From an uncultured Cellvibrio sp. (GTDB lineage Bacteria > Pseudomonadota > Gammaproteobacteria > Pseudomonadales > Cellvibrionaceae), in the NCBI GenBank assembly GCA_946481095.1, contig CAMLML010000095.1:1-16185 (forward strand): DNA of 16,185 nucleotides, given 5' to 3'. The notes under the pieces were generated by a model. That model was given only the letters and a program-made list of their open reading frames with translations. It had not been told where the DNA came from and searched no databases. The position numbers and the translations under genes are program-made. Below, piece by piece: positions 1 through 7,378 of this stretch (positions are counted from its first letter, which is position 1; each line of letters starts with the position of its first letter).

Positions 1-68
1 TATGCCTGTACAAACATAATTGGCTGACACTTAAGATACAAGAGTAAAAATTAAACGCAACTTCAAAA

Positions 69-103
69 TTCCCGCATTCCGCTTCGCTGCATACGGGCTA
101 CAT
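69..103. repeat. Short palindromic repeat (REP-like)
   Basis: The core at 71-97 is an interrupted palindrome of two 12-nt arms around a TTC loop, with three mismatches of which one can be a G-T wobble. On the minus strand it reads GTAGCCCGTATGCAGCGAAG followed by CGGAATGCGGG. From memory this matches a very common family of extragenic palindromes in proteobacteria, of the type tagcccg-atgcagcgaagcgga-t-cggg. It lies about 20 nt beyond the stop of the 141-aa minus-strand gene and is followed by a short T run on that strand, so it may act as a 3' hairpin or weak terminator. The rest of 1-117 shows nothing else that I can support. Confidence 0.55.
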
Positions 104-117
104 CAAGATTTAACAGC

Positions 118-543
118 TCAATGTAAAGAAGCAGCGCTCGACTGCTCAACTTCCGCTTTCCGCACAATAAATTTTTCCCCGTTCAAACATTCTTTAATCC
201 GTTCTTCAACCCAGTCTGAGTCAGTGAGATAGGTACTGCCGCCAATATCATCGACGGTGGGTACTACATCTGAATTTAAGTCGATTCGGGCTTTGTTCTC
301 ATACCAAGAGTAATCTTCCAATCGCTCGGTCGGGACATTCACAATCAAAATCGAATTGCCTGTCATCCAATAAATATAAACAGTTCCCTGATTGGGTTGG
401 GATGCGTAGAAAAAATCTACATCACTTTTTGAAAACTCGCTGACAAAACCTTGCAAGAAATCGTTCAGGCCATCGGGGGTATTGGCTTCTGACCAGGGTG
501 CCAGATGCAAAATGAAAATGAATATTAGAGCTTGGAATTTCAT
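118..543 (-). CDS. Small secreted protein of unknown function (141 aa)
   Basis: I do not recognise the family. The first 20 or so residues form a Sec-type signal peptide: a Lys at position 3, a hydrophobic run rich in Ile, Phe and Leu, and a likely cleavage after Ser-Glu-Ala near residue 20. The mature part of about 120 residues is acidic, has no Cys pair or recognisable catalytic motif, and contains alternating hydrophobic segments (around residues 50-70) that suggest beta strands. It should be periplasmic. It is the last gene of a minus-strand operon, 13 nt after the CapA-like gene. No clear Shine-Dalgarno sequence precedes the ATG, which suggests translational coupling to the gene before it. 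It may be a partner of the CapA-like lipoprotein, but only position supports this. Confidence 0.7.
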   Translation of the reverse strand: MKFQALIFIFILHLAPWSEANTPDGLNDFLQGFVSEFSKSDVDFFYASQPNQGTVYIYWMTGNSILIVNVPTERLEDYSWYENKARIDLNSDVVPTVDDIGGSTYLTDSDWVEERIKECLNGEKFIVRKAEVEQSSAASLH

Positions 544-556
544 AATCGATTAATGT

Positions 557-1807
557 TTATTTGGTTTTGAATATCCATTCTTCACCAAGAACCAACGAGG
601 CCGCCTGATGCCGTTGTTGATACAGCTCCAGGGATTTTTTTAGTTCAATCGTTTTTGCTTCTTCTGTGGTTTTTTCCAATTCAGTTTGTAACTCCTGAAT
701 GCGTTGGTCGTTGGTGACTACGCGGATTAAGGTTTCTTTTTCTGTTCCGCGTTGACGGGCGAGCCAATTATTTTCTGTCCATAAAGGTTGTGCGGAAACC
801 TGTGCCAGTTCAACACGGGATTTACCAACACCATAATTTTTTCTAATTGCTGAAAAACGAAAAATGACGCCATCGCGTGGCTCGCCAACATGATCGGGTG
901 AAATTCCGTGGCGATAAAAACGGCTTTGGTTGCTGACAAAATTGCCCATGCTGTAAATGGCGGCGGCAATTCTGTTGTCGGCGGTTTCGTAAACTTCGAT
1001 TGGTTGTAATACGTGTGGGTGATGGCCTAATAACACATCAACACCGGCATCCATTAACGCGTGGGCATCATCGATTTGTGATTGTGCTGGCGCAGTTTTA
1101 TATTCGATACCCCAGTGTACGGAAAATACAATAAATTCTGCACCGGCATCGCGTGCTTTTTTAACAGATTCAATTGCTGATTCACGTTCAAATACATTTA
1201 CGCAGGCTTCATCATCTTTAGTGTTGAGTTGATTATTGAATATGGCAGAAGAGCCAATAAATCCTATTTTGATGTCTTTGATTTCTTTGATCAGTGCCGA
1301 TTTTGCGTCAGCGCAAGTATCACCTGCACCGATAAAGTCCAATTGGGTTTTGCGCAATTCATCAATGGTTTCGATAAAACCTTTGCGTCCCTGATCGTAA
1401 GCATGATTGTTGGCAAACGATACCAGATCAATACCCAGGGTTTGCAATGATTTTAAAACAACAGGATCAGCATTAAATAAAAATGCACCGGTTCCAATTG
1501 ATGTTGTAGGTGCAACCGGTGTTTCAAGATTGGCAAAAGCCAAATCAACTTCGCTGAGTTCATCCTGTAATTCACTCCAGAGAAAATCGTAGCCCTGATT
1601 ACCTACACCCTGAGTGGCAGCGTGGGCTGCAGAATCTTTAACGGCCTGGTGCATCAACAAATCGCCGACTGCAGCAAAAGTGACTATGGATTCTGTTTTT
1701 CCCCAATCATCTGCCGCCGGTTTTGGTGCAGGCACAGGGGTGAGTGGGGGAACAGGCTTGGAGCAGGCTGTCAGAAATATCAGGATAAACAAAGTCAGTC
1801 GAACCAT
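557..1807 (-). CDS. CapA/PgsA-family metallophosphatase-like lipoprotein
   Basis: This belongs to the CapA family (capsule and poly-gamma-glutamate synthesis proteins with a calcineurin-like metallophosphatase fold). Numbered from the first possible start (GTG at 1843), the family blocks are AAVGDLLMH (57-65), FANLETPV (103-110), SFANNHAYD (142-150), SVHWGIEY (241-248), LLGHHPHVLQPIE (271-283) and SMGNFVS (298-304). They carry the Asp, Asn and His residues expected to bind metal. The last 50 residues are charged and helical. I place the start at ATG 1807 because MVRLTLFILIFLTACSK is then a normal lipoprotein signal (lipobox LTAC) and GGA sits 7 nt upstream. ATG 1819 and GTG 1843 are in-frame alternatives. 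Ser follows the lipidated Cys, favouring the outer membrane. No capsule or gamma-glutamate synthase genes are nearby, so the substrate is unknown. Confidence 0.88.
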   Translation of the reverse strand: MVRLTLFILIFLTACSKPVPPLTPVPAPKPAADDWGKTESIVTFAAVGDLLMHQAVKDSAAHAATQGVGNQGYDFLWSELQDELSEVDLAFANLETPVAPTTSIGTGAFLFNADPVVLKSLQTLGIDLVSFANNHAYDQGRKGFIETIDELRKTQLDFIGAGDTCADAKSALIKEIKDIKIGFIGSSAIFNNQLNTKDDEACVNVFERESAIESVKKARDAGAEFIVFSVHWGIEYKTAPAQSQIDDAHALMDAGVDVLLGHHPHVLQPIEVYETADNRIAAAIYSMGNFVSNQSRFYRHGISPDHVGEPRDGVIFRFSAIRKNYGVGKSRVELAQVSAQPLWTENNWLARQRGTEKETLIRVVTNDQRIQELQTELEKTTEEAKTIELKKSLELYQQRHQAASLVLGEEWIFKTK

Positions 1808-1843
1808 AAAAAGTTCCATGATTAATTTAAAAAATAGCTGCAC

Positions 1844-2659
1844 TTATTTTGCCAAAAAAGCATCTATGGATGATTTTTCCAGGGTTGTGATAAATTTTTC
1901 GGGATTCATTTTGATATCGTCCTCACCGATTTGATCGAAAGGATTTTCAAGATGTTCCTGAATGTTATCCAATCCGGTAAACACCATTGCAAATAAAATG
2001 GGCGTTAATAAACCAATTAACATCTCCTGATTTTCAGCGAGCATGGCAAAATAAGGCCCCAGTGCAATCAGGATGATGTAAATAAAAAATTTACTGTAAA
2101 ACCGCAAGGTTCTTGGTGTTCGATATTGATGTATGTGTTTGATGGTTTCGAAAGCTGTTAAAAATTTATTGAGATAGGAGTGAACGCGAGATACTTCGCT
2201 TCCGGAAAGTCCTCTGTCTCTCAAACTTTCTATCGAGGTTGACAGGTTGGTGAACTCACTGTAAATCAGCATTTCTTCATGTGCAAAAAGTGCGGTATTT
2301 CGACTTTGAAAAAGTGCAACGCAATGAGTGAAAATATTAAAAATTTGTGTTTTTATTGCATCAAGATTTTTTGCACGGGTATCACCTGTATCCCGCAGCC
2401 AATCCTGTGACGCCAAAAAAATACATCTGCCCATACTTTTCATGATCCCATATTGCACCAGTGCCGCTTCGCGTCGGTTGTATGCTCCGCCAATTGAAAA
2501 CACTATGGGGAATACTACCGCGATCCCTATGATGGTGAGTGGAAAATCCAGTTTCCAGCCGTAATGAATGCTGATGAACATTGAGCCGGTAGCAAACACT
2601 AATGCAATCAGTGTGTTAAGGCTGAGTATTGAAAATAAGCGTTTGATATGGTTCATCAT
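1844..2659 (-). CDS. Bestrophin-like inner-membrane protein
   Basis: A 271-aa membrane protein with four likely transmembrane helices in two pairs (about residues 13-33, 40-58, 189-207 and 212-230), separated by a long polar helical region. The C-terminal block LENPFDQIGEDDI (237-249), after a helix ending in GLDNIQEHLE, resembles the conserved ENPFG-x-D-x-NDI signature that follows the last membrane helix in the bestrophin/UPF0187 family. The segment SIGGAYNRREAA (55-66) sits where that family has its Arg-rich motif after the second helix. Bestrophins are oligomeric anion or cation channels. The assignment rests on these motifs and on topology and is moderately sure. The stop abuts the first possible GTG of the CapA-like gene, so the two are surely cotranscribed. 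A second ATG at 2656 is equally possible, and neither has a clear ribosome binding site. Confidence 0.6.
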   Translation of the reverse strand: MMNHIKRLFSILSLNTLIALVFATGSMFISIHYGWKLDFPLTIIGIAVVFPIVFSIGGAYNRREAALVQYGIMKSMGRCIFLASQDWLRDTGDTRAKNLDAIKTQIFNIFTHCVALFQSRNTALFAHEEMLIYSEFTNLSTSIESLRDRGLSGSEVSRVHSYLNKFLTAFETIKHIHQYRTPRTLRFYSKFFIYIILIALGPYFAMLAENQEMLIGLLTPILFAMVFTGLDNIQEHLENPFDQIGEDDIKMNPEKFITTLEKSSIDAFLAK

Positions 2660-2773
2660 AGTGAATAATTTTGTTGGTGGTGGCTAATGGTTGATCAACT
2701 TGTCGGAATGGATCAGACCGTATGTTAATCGCTCTATGGATTGAATTCGAGAGGATTTCTTTTTCAATACCGG

Positions 2774-2802
2774 TTGCCAAGTAATAGCGCCATCAGGACA
2801 AT
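2774..2802 (+). promoter_or_regulatory. Candidate sigma-70 promoter for cnoX
   Basis: TTGCCA (2774-2779) and GACAAT (2797-2802) are separated by 17 nt, matching 5/6 and 4/6 of the consensus. A start near 2809 would give a leader of about 24 nt ending in CCGGAG, 6 nt before the ATG of cnoX. This lies in the 173-nt divergent region (2660-2832), which shows no other clear structure. The opposing promoter for the minus-strand operon could not be picked out. Confidence 0.4.
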
Positions 2803-2832
2803 AGCGAACATTAAAAGAATCCGGAGTTTGAA

Positions 2833-3681
2833 ATGCATATTGTCGATATCACGCTTGAAAATGCCAAAGCATTGTTGATTGAAGAGTCATTCAAACGTCC
2901 AGTGGTTGTGGATTTTTGGGCGGATTGGTGTGCACCTTGTAAGTCATTAATGCCCGTGCTGGAAAAACTGGCTAATGAATATGCAGGAGCATTTTTGCTG
3001 GCGAAAGTGGACACTGAAGAACAGCATATGATTTCAGCACAATTTGGCATTCAAAGTTTGCCCACAGTGATGGTGATTAAAGATGGGCAACCTGTTGATG
3101 GTTTTATGGGAGCATTACCTGAAATCCAGGTGCGGCAAGTCCTTGAAAAACACCTGCCAAAATCCTGGGAAAAGCCACTTGAAGAAGCAACACAATTAAT
3201 TGCCGAGCAGAAATATCAGGATGCTTTACCCTTGTTGCGTCAAGCTTACGATGAATCAAAAGGCTTGGCGTCCATAGCCTGTTTGATTGCGCAATGTCAT
3301 ATCGAAATGAATCGTCTGGACAATGCGGAAGCAATTTTGGCGACGATAAAAATGGCAGATCAGGATGCTCTTTACGAACAATTACAAGCGCAAATCCTGC
3401 TCAAAAAAGCTGCCGCCAAAACACCGGAACTAGCGGCACTGGAAACCGCTTATGCAGAAAATCCTGATGACCTTAACATCCGCTATTCACTGGCGCTGCA
3501 GTTGAATAATGAGTCGCAGCATCGTGAAGCATTAAGTCATTTATTGGAAATTTTGCGACGGGATCGTGCATTTGCAGAAGGGGCTGCGCGCAAAAGTTTT
3601 AATGACATAGTGGCTGCCTTGGGAAAAGGTGATCCACTGGCAATAGAATTCCAACGAAAATTATTTACTTTGCTTTACTAG
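2833..3681 (+). CDS. cnoX: Thioredoxin-TPR chaperedoxin, CnoX/YbbN family
   Basis: Residues 1-108 are a thioredoxin domain: DFWADWCAPCK (27-37) carries the redox pair Cys33/Cys36, and LPTV (76-79) supplies the cis-proline. Residues 115-282 are helical TPR-like repeats, as in the CnoX/YbbN family, and the 282-aa length fits. In E. coli CnoX is a holdase that protects proteins from irreversible oxidation and hands clients to GroEL and DnaK. It has lost the first active-site Cys and gains chaperone activity after chlorination. Here the whole WCAPC motif is kept, so the protein could be a true disulfide reductase, as described for the Caulobacter homologue. GGAG 6 nt upstream supports the ATG. 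It is cytoplasmic and probably cotranscribed with the next gene, 68 nt away. Confidence 0.9.
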   Translation: MHIVDITLENAKALLIEESFKRPVVVDFWADWCAPCKSLMPVLEKLANEYAGAFLLAKVDTEEQHMISAQFGIQSLPTVMVIKDGQPVDGFMGALPEIQVRQVLEKHLPKSWEKPLEEATQLIAEQKYQDALPLLRQAYDESKGLASIACLIAQCHIEMNRLDNAEAILATIKMADQDALYEQLQAQILLKKAAAKTPELAALETAYAENPDDLNIRYSLALQLNNESQHREALSHLLEILRRDRAFAEGAARKSFNDIVAALGKGDPLAIEFQRKLFTLLY

Positions 3682-3749
3682 ACCTCGACTTCGCCATTTT
3701 CAAGCCAACAGGTAAACTTGATCTATTAACGAGTATTTCAGGTTATTGG

Positions 3750-4697
3750 ATGTCCAGATTAAGTTGTCTTTATCTTTTGTGTCTGCTGCTGGTATTGTCG
3801 GCTTGTGATAAAACCGACAATGAAGAACTGCAGATTCCAAAATTCGTTTCGCGGCAAGAACATAACTTTACCTTGCATAACGGTTTCGCTACTTTGACTG
3901 TTTCTCCCCGCGAAGGCGGCCGGGTAATCAGTTTGCGGGCTGGTGATGTGGAATTATTAGCGCTTCAACCTAAAAATTCCGAAAAAGTAAATGCATTCGG
4001 TTCTGTGTTGTGGAGTAGTCCCCAATCAGAATGGAACTGGCCCCCATTATCCCAGCACAACACTAATCCTTACGCTGTTGGCTGTAATTCAAATAAAACG
4101 GCGATAGTGTTAACCAGCGAAATAGAGCCTAAAACAGGTTATCAATTTGTTAAATATTATTCTTTGGGTGATAAGCCTGAAACTTTTAAGATGCGTTATA
4201 AAATTATCAATCATTCTGATAAAACCAAGGCGGTGGCGGCCATAGAAAATACACGTGTCGATCCGGTAGGTGTAGTTTTTTTCCCGAAAGGAGACACTGA
4301 ACCTAACAGCGGTATATTTTATCCATTGGACATACAAATTCTCGACGGAGTTGTATGGCACAGGTTTGCACCGGAAAAAATCCGTCGGGATCATCATAAA
4401 GTGATGATGGATGGAAAAGAAGGTTGGTTAGCTTACGAAAAAGAATCTTATTTGTTGGTCAAACATTTTGAGGATAGCAAGGCGAATCAGGCACCTGAAA
4501 CTGAAAGGGAAATAGAAATTTTCGGGCATAGTGATCGTACGTTTGCTGAAATCAAACATCAAAGTGCCTTACATAATTTACATCCAGGTGAATCCTTTGA
4601 GTGGGAAGTGGAATGGCAGATCAAAAAATTGCCGGAGAACATCGACCTTCAATTAGGCAGTAGGGATCTGCTCGGAATCGCTCGTGAATCGCAATAA
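3750..4697 (+). CDS. DUF4380-type lipoprotein
   Basis: A 315-aa protein with a lipoprotein signal: after MSRL a Leu/Cys-rich hydrophobic core leads to the lipobox LSAC, with the lipidated Cys at 19. Asp follows at +2, which in enterobacteria retains lipoproteins in the inner membrane. The body has the DUF4380 pattern: PREGGRVISL (53-62), an FGSVLW-SPQSEWNWPP stretch (83-99), and a long all-beta region. That fold resembles galactose-mutarotase-like or carbohydrate-binding beta sandwiches. The biochemical role is not known. AGG lies about 7 nt before the ATG. It follows cnoX in the same direction, and its TAA directly abuts the stop of the convergent GTPase gene, so no separate terminator exists. 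DUF membership is from memory of the motif. Confidence 0.72.
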   Translation: MSRLSCLYLLCLLLVLSACDKTDNEELQIPKFVSRQEHNFTLHNGFATLTVSPREGGRVISLRAGDVELLALQPKNSEKVNAFGSVLWSSPQSEWNWPPLSQHNTNPYAVGCNSNKTAIVLTSEIEPKTGYQFVKYYSLGDKPETFKMRYKIINHSDKTKAVAAIENTRVDPVGVVFFPKGDTEPNSGIFYPLDIQILDGVVWHRFAPEKIRRDHHKVMMDGKEGWLAYEKESYLLVKHFEDSKANQAPETEREIEIFGHSDRTFAEIKHQSALHNLHPGESFEWEVEWQIKKLPENIDLQLGSRDLLGIARESQ

Positions 4698-5630
4698 TTA
4701 GCGGCGATTTTTTTTGGTTTTTAATTTTCTTTCGCGATCACGCTCTTCTTTTTCCTTGGCTTTCTTAAGTTCGTCTTCTTTTGCAAAACTGATTTCTGCC
4801 GCCACCATATCCGGCGTTTCCCAGCTTATTCTTCCCAACAAACCTGCACGTAGCTCATTAATAAAAAGTGTGGATGCTTTTTGTAAATCAACACGACCAC
4901 CTTTGGCCGTGCAACCACGCTGCCGCCCTATAGCTTCAATAATTTCCTGATCATTGTCCGGTAACACATCCAGTTGATAGCGAACCCTGATTCTTTCCGG
5001 ATAGGTTTTCATCAAATAATCGGCTGCAAAAAAAGCAATATCAATATATTCAAAAACCGTTTCCTTGATTGCTCCGGTAATGGCCAGACGATAACCACAG
5101 GATGGAGGTGTTAATTTGGGCCACAAAAATCCCGGGGTATCGGTTAATAACACATTATTATCCAATTTAATTTTTTGTTGGGATTTGGTAATGCCGGCTT
5201 CATTTCCGGTTTTGGCAATGGTACGGCCTGCAAGTGTATTGATAATGGTAGATTTTCCAACATTCGGAATTCCCATGATCATGGTGCGGGCAGGGTGAAT
5301 ACTGCGTAATTTTTCAGGCACCAGAGATTCACAGAGTGCCAATAAAGCGCGAATCTGCTCCGGTTTTTCCTGGCTGACGGCAATCGCTTTAACACTGGAA
5401 TCCTGTTCCATTTTATCGATCCAGATTTGTGTGATATCCGGATCGGCAAGGTCGGCTTTGTTCAGTAATTTAATTAATGGAGTCTTGTCGCGCAAACCGG
5501 GTACCAGCGGATTCTCACTGGAAAATGGAATGCGTGCATCAATGACTTCAATAATCACATCGATTTGTGGCATGACTTCGGCAATTTCCTTGCGCGCTTT
5601 GTGCATGTGTCCGGGGAACCAATTAATCAT
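4698..5630 (-). CDS. ylqF: Circularly permuted ribosome-assembly GTPase, YlqF/RbgA family
   Basis: A 310-aa GTPase with the G motifs in permuted order: G4 NKAD (57-60) comes before G1 GIPNVGKS (120-127), then G2 around Thr148 (NEAGIT) and G3 DTPG (164-167). The N-terminal WFPGHMHKA (4-12) is a hallmark of YlqF/RbgA. After the GTPase domain (to about 175) comes a helical C-terminal domain, then a Lys/Arg/Glu-rich tail (285-310) ending in KTKKNRR that probably contacts rRNA. In Bacillus, RbgA acts late in 50S subunit assembly; in gammaproteobacteria the role is less studied. The gene follows the 106-aa unknown ORF by 16 nt, with AGG about 9 nt before the ATG. Its stop abuts that of the convergent DUF4380 gene. 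Confidence 0.92.
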   Translation of the reverse strand: MINWFPGHMHKARKEIAEVMPQIDVIIEVIDARIPFSSENPLVPGLRDKTPLIKLLNKADLADPDITQIWIDKMEQDSSVKAIAVSQEKPEQIRALLALCESLVPEKLRSIHPARTMIMGIPNVGKSTIINTLAGRTIAKTGNEAGITKSQQKIKLDNNVLLTDTPGFLWPKLTPPSCGYRLAITGAIKETVFEYIDIAFFAADYLMKTYPERIRVRYQLDVLPDNDQEIIEAIGRQRGCTAKGGRVDLQKASTLFINELRAGLLGRISWETPDMVAAEISFAKEDELKKAKEKEERDRERKLKTKKNRR

Positions 5631-5646
5631 TCATCTATACCTGAAT

Positions 5647-5967
5647 TTATTTCAGTTGATCAAGCTTTTGGCTTTTATCAAAGTGGTGTAACAGCCAATA
5701 ATCGTCTTCGTTTTCACCTTCACAGGTGACTATGCTGATAGAAGAAAGCATTGCTGAATATTCAGATTGGTCAAATAACACTGCTTGCAATTTTGCCCAA
5801 AGATCAGATGGGAATTCAGTAAAAAAATGAAAACTTAAATGAAATTGTTTTTTCTCCTCATAAGCATCAACTTCCGGAGAGCGGATAGATTTTACTTTTT
5901 GTAAAAACAGGTATTGATCAAAGCTTCGGCTGTGTTCGGGAACAATATGAAAACTGATACAAAACAT
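5647..5967 (-). CDS. Hypothetical protein (106 aa)
   Basis: I do not recognise this protein. It is a small, acidic, soluble-looking product with no signal peptide and no membrane segment. It is rich in Phe, His and Ser, with a His/Phe-rich middle (FHLSFHFFTEF, about residues 42-52) and a charged C-terminus. The fold looks mixed alpha/beta. GGGA lies 7 nt before the ATG, and the reading frame runs without rare features, so I take it as a real gene. It is the first gene of a two-gene minus-strand unit with the YlqF-like GTPase, 16 nt apart, and starts 84 nt from the divergent MFS gene. Its role may or may not relate to ribosome assembly. Confidence 0.6.
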   Translation of the reverse strand: MFCISFHIVPEHSRSFDQYLFLQKVKSIRSPEVDAYEEKKQFHLSFHFFTEFPSDLWAKLQAVLFDQSEYSAMLSSISIVTCEGENEDDYWLLHHFDKSQKLDQLK

Positions 5968-6014
5968 GGAAATATCCCGTCGCGGATGGAGCCAGCATTA
6001 TAGTCATTTATTCA

Positions 6015-6027
6015 GGTAGAATGCGCG
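6015..6027 (+). promoter_or_regulatory. Candidate -10 region for the MFS gene
   Basis: GGTAGAATGCGCG contains a good -10 hexamer (TAGAAT, 6017-6022) followed by a GC-rich discriminator. The same 13 nt occur before tRNA-Val at 13885-13897. No convincing -35 lies 16-18 nt upstream. This placement makes ATG 6021 part of the promoter and supports ATG 6051 as the true start. Confidence 0.5.
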
Positions 6028-6050
6028 CGTTTTGTCCCGGGTATGCCGTT

Positions 6051-7241
6051 ATGTCAATCATCAAAACCAATCCCTTGTTCAAGCCTATAGCGTTGGGGAT
6101 TTATGCTCTGTTTTTTCTGGTTGGATTAGTGTCCGCATTGATATTGCCAACCTTTAGTCTTTATTTACATGACGAAATGGGCGCTCGTCCTTTGTTGATC
6201 GGATTACCCTTTGCGGGCATGGCAGTGGCCAGTATTGTCTACAACCATTTCATCGGTGGCCGGTCAGACCGGTTAACAGATCGTCGCCCTTTGATTGCGT
6301 TTTTGTGTGTGTTGGGTGCGCTTTCCTGTTTGGTTTTCGCTTTTTCCCGTCACTACTGGCTGGTGGCATTTGTTGCAGTTTTTCTGTTTAGTTTGGCGAT
6401 GGTGAGTTTTTCGCAAATGTTGGCCTACAGTCTGGATTACGCCAATCGCGATGTGCCTGCAGACAAGGTTCCTTTATTTAATGCCATAGTGCGTGCACAA
6501 ATAGCATTCGCATGGGTTGCCGGGCCGCCTCTTGGATTTTTTCTGGCAACCCGAATCGGCTTCACCAATACCTACACAATTGTTGCCGCATCCTATTTAT
6601 TAATTGCTTTTGCCAGTTACCACTTTTTGCCCTCTTTATCGATAACACAAAAGTCCCCTGCACAAACATCAGCAAACAATTCAACCGGATTAGCAAAAGA
6701 AACAAAAATTGCACTCTTGTTTGCGGTCGTTGGTTTTTCGTTGTTGTTTGGCGTGAATAACGCATATTTGATCAGTTTGCCCTTACATTTAAAAAATAAT
6801 TTGTTGATTGATCCTCAATGGATTGGCCCCGTGATGGGGCTGGCAGCAGGCTTGGAAATTCCTTTTATGTTATTGGCAGGGCATTTCGCTGCACGTATTT
6901 CGATAATTAGACTAATTTATCTGGCAGCATTTTCTGCCTTGTGTTTGTACGCAGGCGTGTATTTCGCAACCAGCTTGTGGCATCTGTTCGCATTGCAAAT
7001 TTTCAATGCAATTTTTATCGGCGTGTTAGCGGGTTTGGGTGTTTCTGTTATCCAGCAATTAATACCAGGCCGATCAGGTACAGCATCTTCGCTTTATACC
7101 AATACCACACATGTTGGTAATTTATTCAGCAGTTTGGTGGTCGGTGTTGTTGCAGAATATTTTGGATATCAAAGTGTGTTTTTGGTTAATTTATTGTTTG
7201 TGTTGATTGCGGTTTGGGCGTTTTCGAGGGTGAAAAGCTAG
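6051..7241 (+). CDS. MFS exporter, sugar-efflux (SET-like) type
   Basis: A 396-aa, 12-helix major facilitator transporter of the inner membrane. After helix 2 comes the loop GGRSDRLTDRRPLI, the MFS motif A of the cytoplasmic 2-3 loop. The block FNAIVRAQIAFAWVAGPPLGF in helix 5 closely resembles the MRAQ-SLAWV-GPPL segment of the E. coli SetA/SetB sugar-efflux pumps. A short polar insert near 6650-6700 marks the central loop between the two six-helix halves. Substrates could be sugars, sugar analogues or drugs; none can be chosen from the sequence. The frame is open from ATG 6021, but that codon lies inside the likely -10 element, and the hydrophobic N-terminus is better formed from ATG 6051. 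It is divergent from the 106-aa gene and ends before the inverted repeat at 7278. Confidence 0.85.
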   Translation: MSIIKTNPLFKPIALGIYALFFLVGLVSALILPTFSLYLHDEMGARPLLIGLPFAGMAVASIVYNHFIGGRSDRLTDRRPLIAFLCVLGALSCLVFAFSRHYWLVAFVAVFLFSLAMVSFSQMLAYSLDYANRDVPADKVPLFNAIVRAQIAFAWVAGPPLGFFLATRIGFTNTYTIVAASYLLIAFASYHFLPSLSITQKSPAQTSANNSTGLAKETKIALLFAVVGFSLLFGVNNAYLISLPLHLKNNLLIDPQWIGPVMGLAAGLEIPFMLLAGHFAARISIIRLIYLAAFSALCLYAGVYFATSLWHLFALQIFNAIFIGVLAGLGVSVIQQLIPGRSGTASSLYTNTTHVGNLFSSLVVGVVAEYFGYQSVFLVNLLFVLIAVWAFSRVKS

Positions 7242-7277
7242 AATTTATCAACAATATCGATACTGGCAAGAACTGGC

Positions 7278-7374
7278 TCCTCACTTTGAAAAAGGGAGGC
7301 GGGGGAGGGATTTAAGATGGTCAGTTTTTATGAAAATTTTAAATCCCCCCAGCCCCCCTTTTTCAAAGTGGGGA
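7278..7374. repeat. Long imperfect inverted repeat (MITE/REP-like, possible bidirectional terminator)
   Basis: The left arm (7278-7315, 38 nt) and right arm (7339-7374, 36 nt) are near-perfect reverse complements around a 23-nt loop. They share the end TCCnCACTTTGAAAAAGGG and an inner GGGATTTAA. The middle is an almost pure G run on one arm and C run on the other, with a few mismatches and a 2-nt length difference. From memory this is like a family of C-rich palindromes (aatccccc...ccctttttcaaag) dispersed in many gammaproteobacteria. It fills the gap between the stops of the MFS gene and the convergent 169-aa gene, so transcripts from both sides would form a very stable hairpin. Confidence 0.75.
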
Positions 7375-7378
7375 ACAC

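Noticed and set aside
1614..1934. 106-aa plus-strand ORF opposite the start of the CapA-like gene
   Set aside because: It is antisense to the signal peptide and N-terminus of a clear gene and matches no family.
3682..3749. Possible promoter or terminator between cnoX and the DUF4380 gene
   Set aside because: No hairpin with a T run and no convincing -35/-10 pair; the two genes are best read as one unit.
5641..5655. CTGAA/TTCAG hairpin at the end of the 106-aa gene
   Set aside because: Only five base pairs, AT-rich, and it overlaps coding sequence; too weak for a terminator.
6021..6050. Upstream ATG giving ten extra residues to the MFS protein
   Set aside because: The codon is part of the TAGAATGCGCG promoter core shared with tRNA-Val, so it is unlikely to be transcribed far enough to be used.
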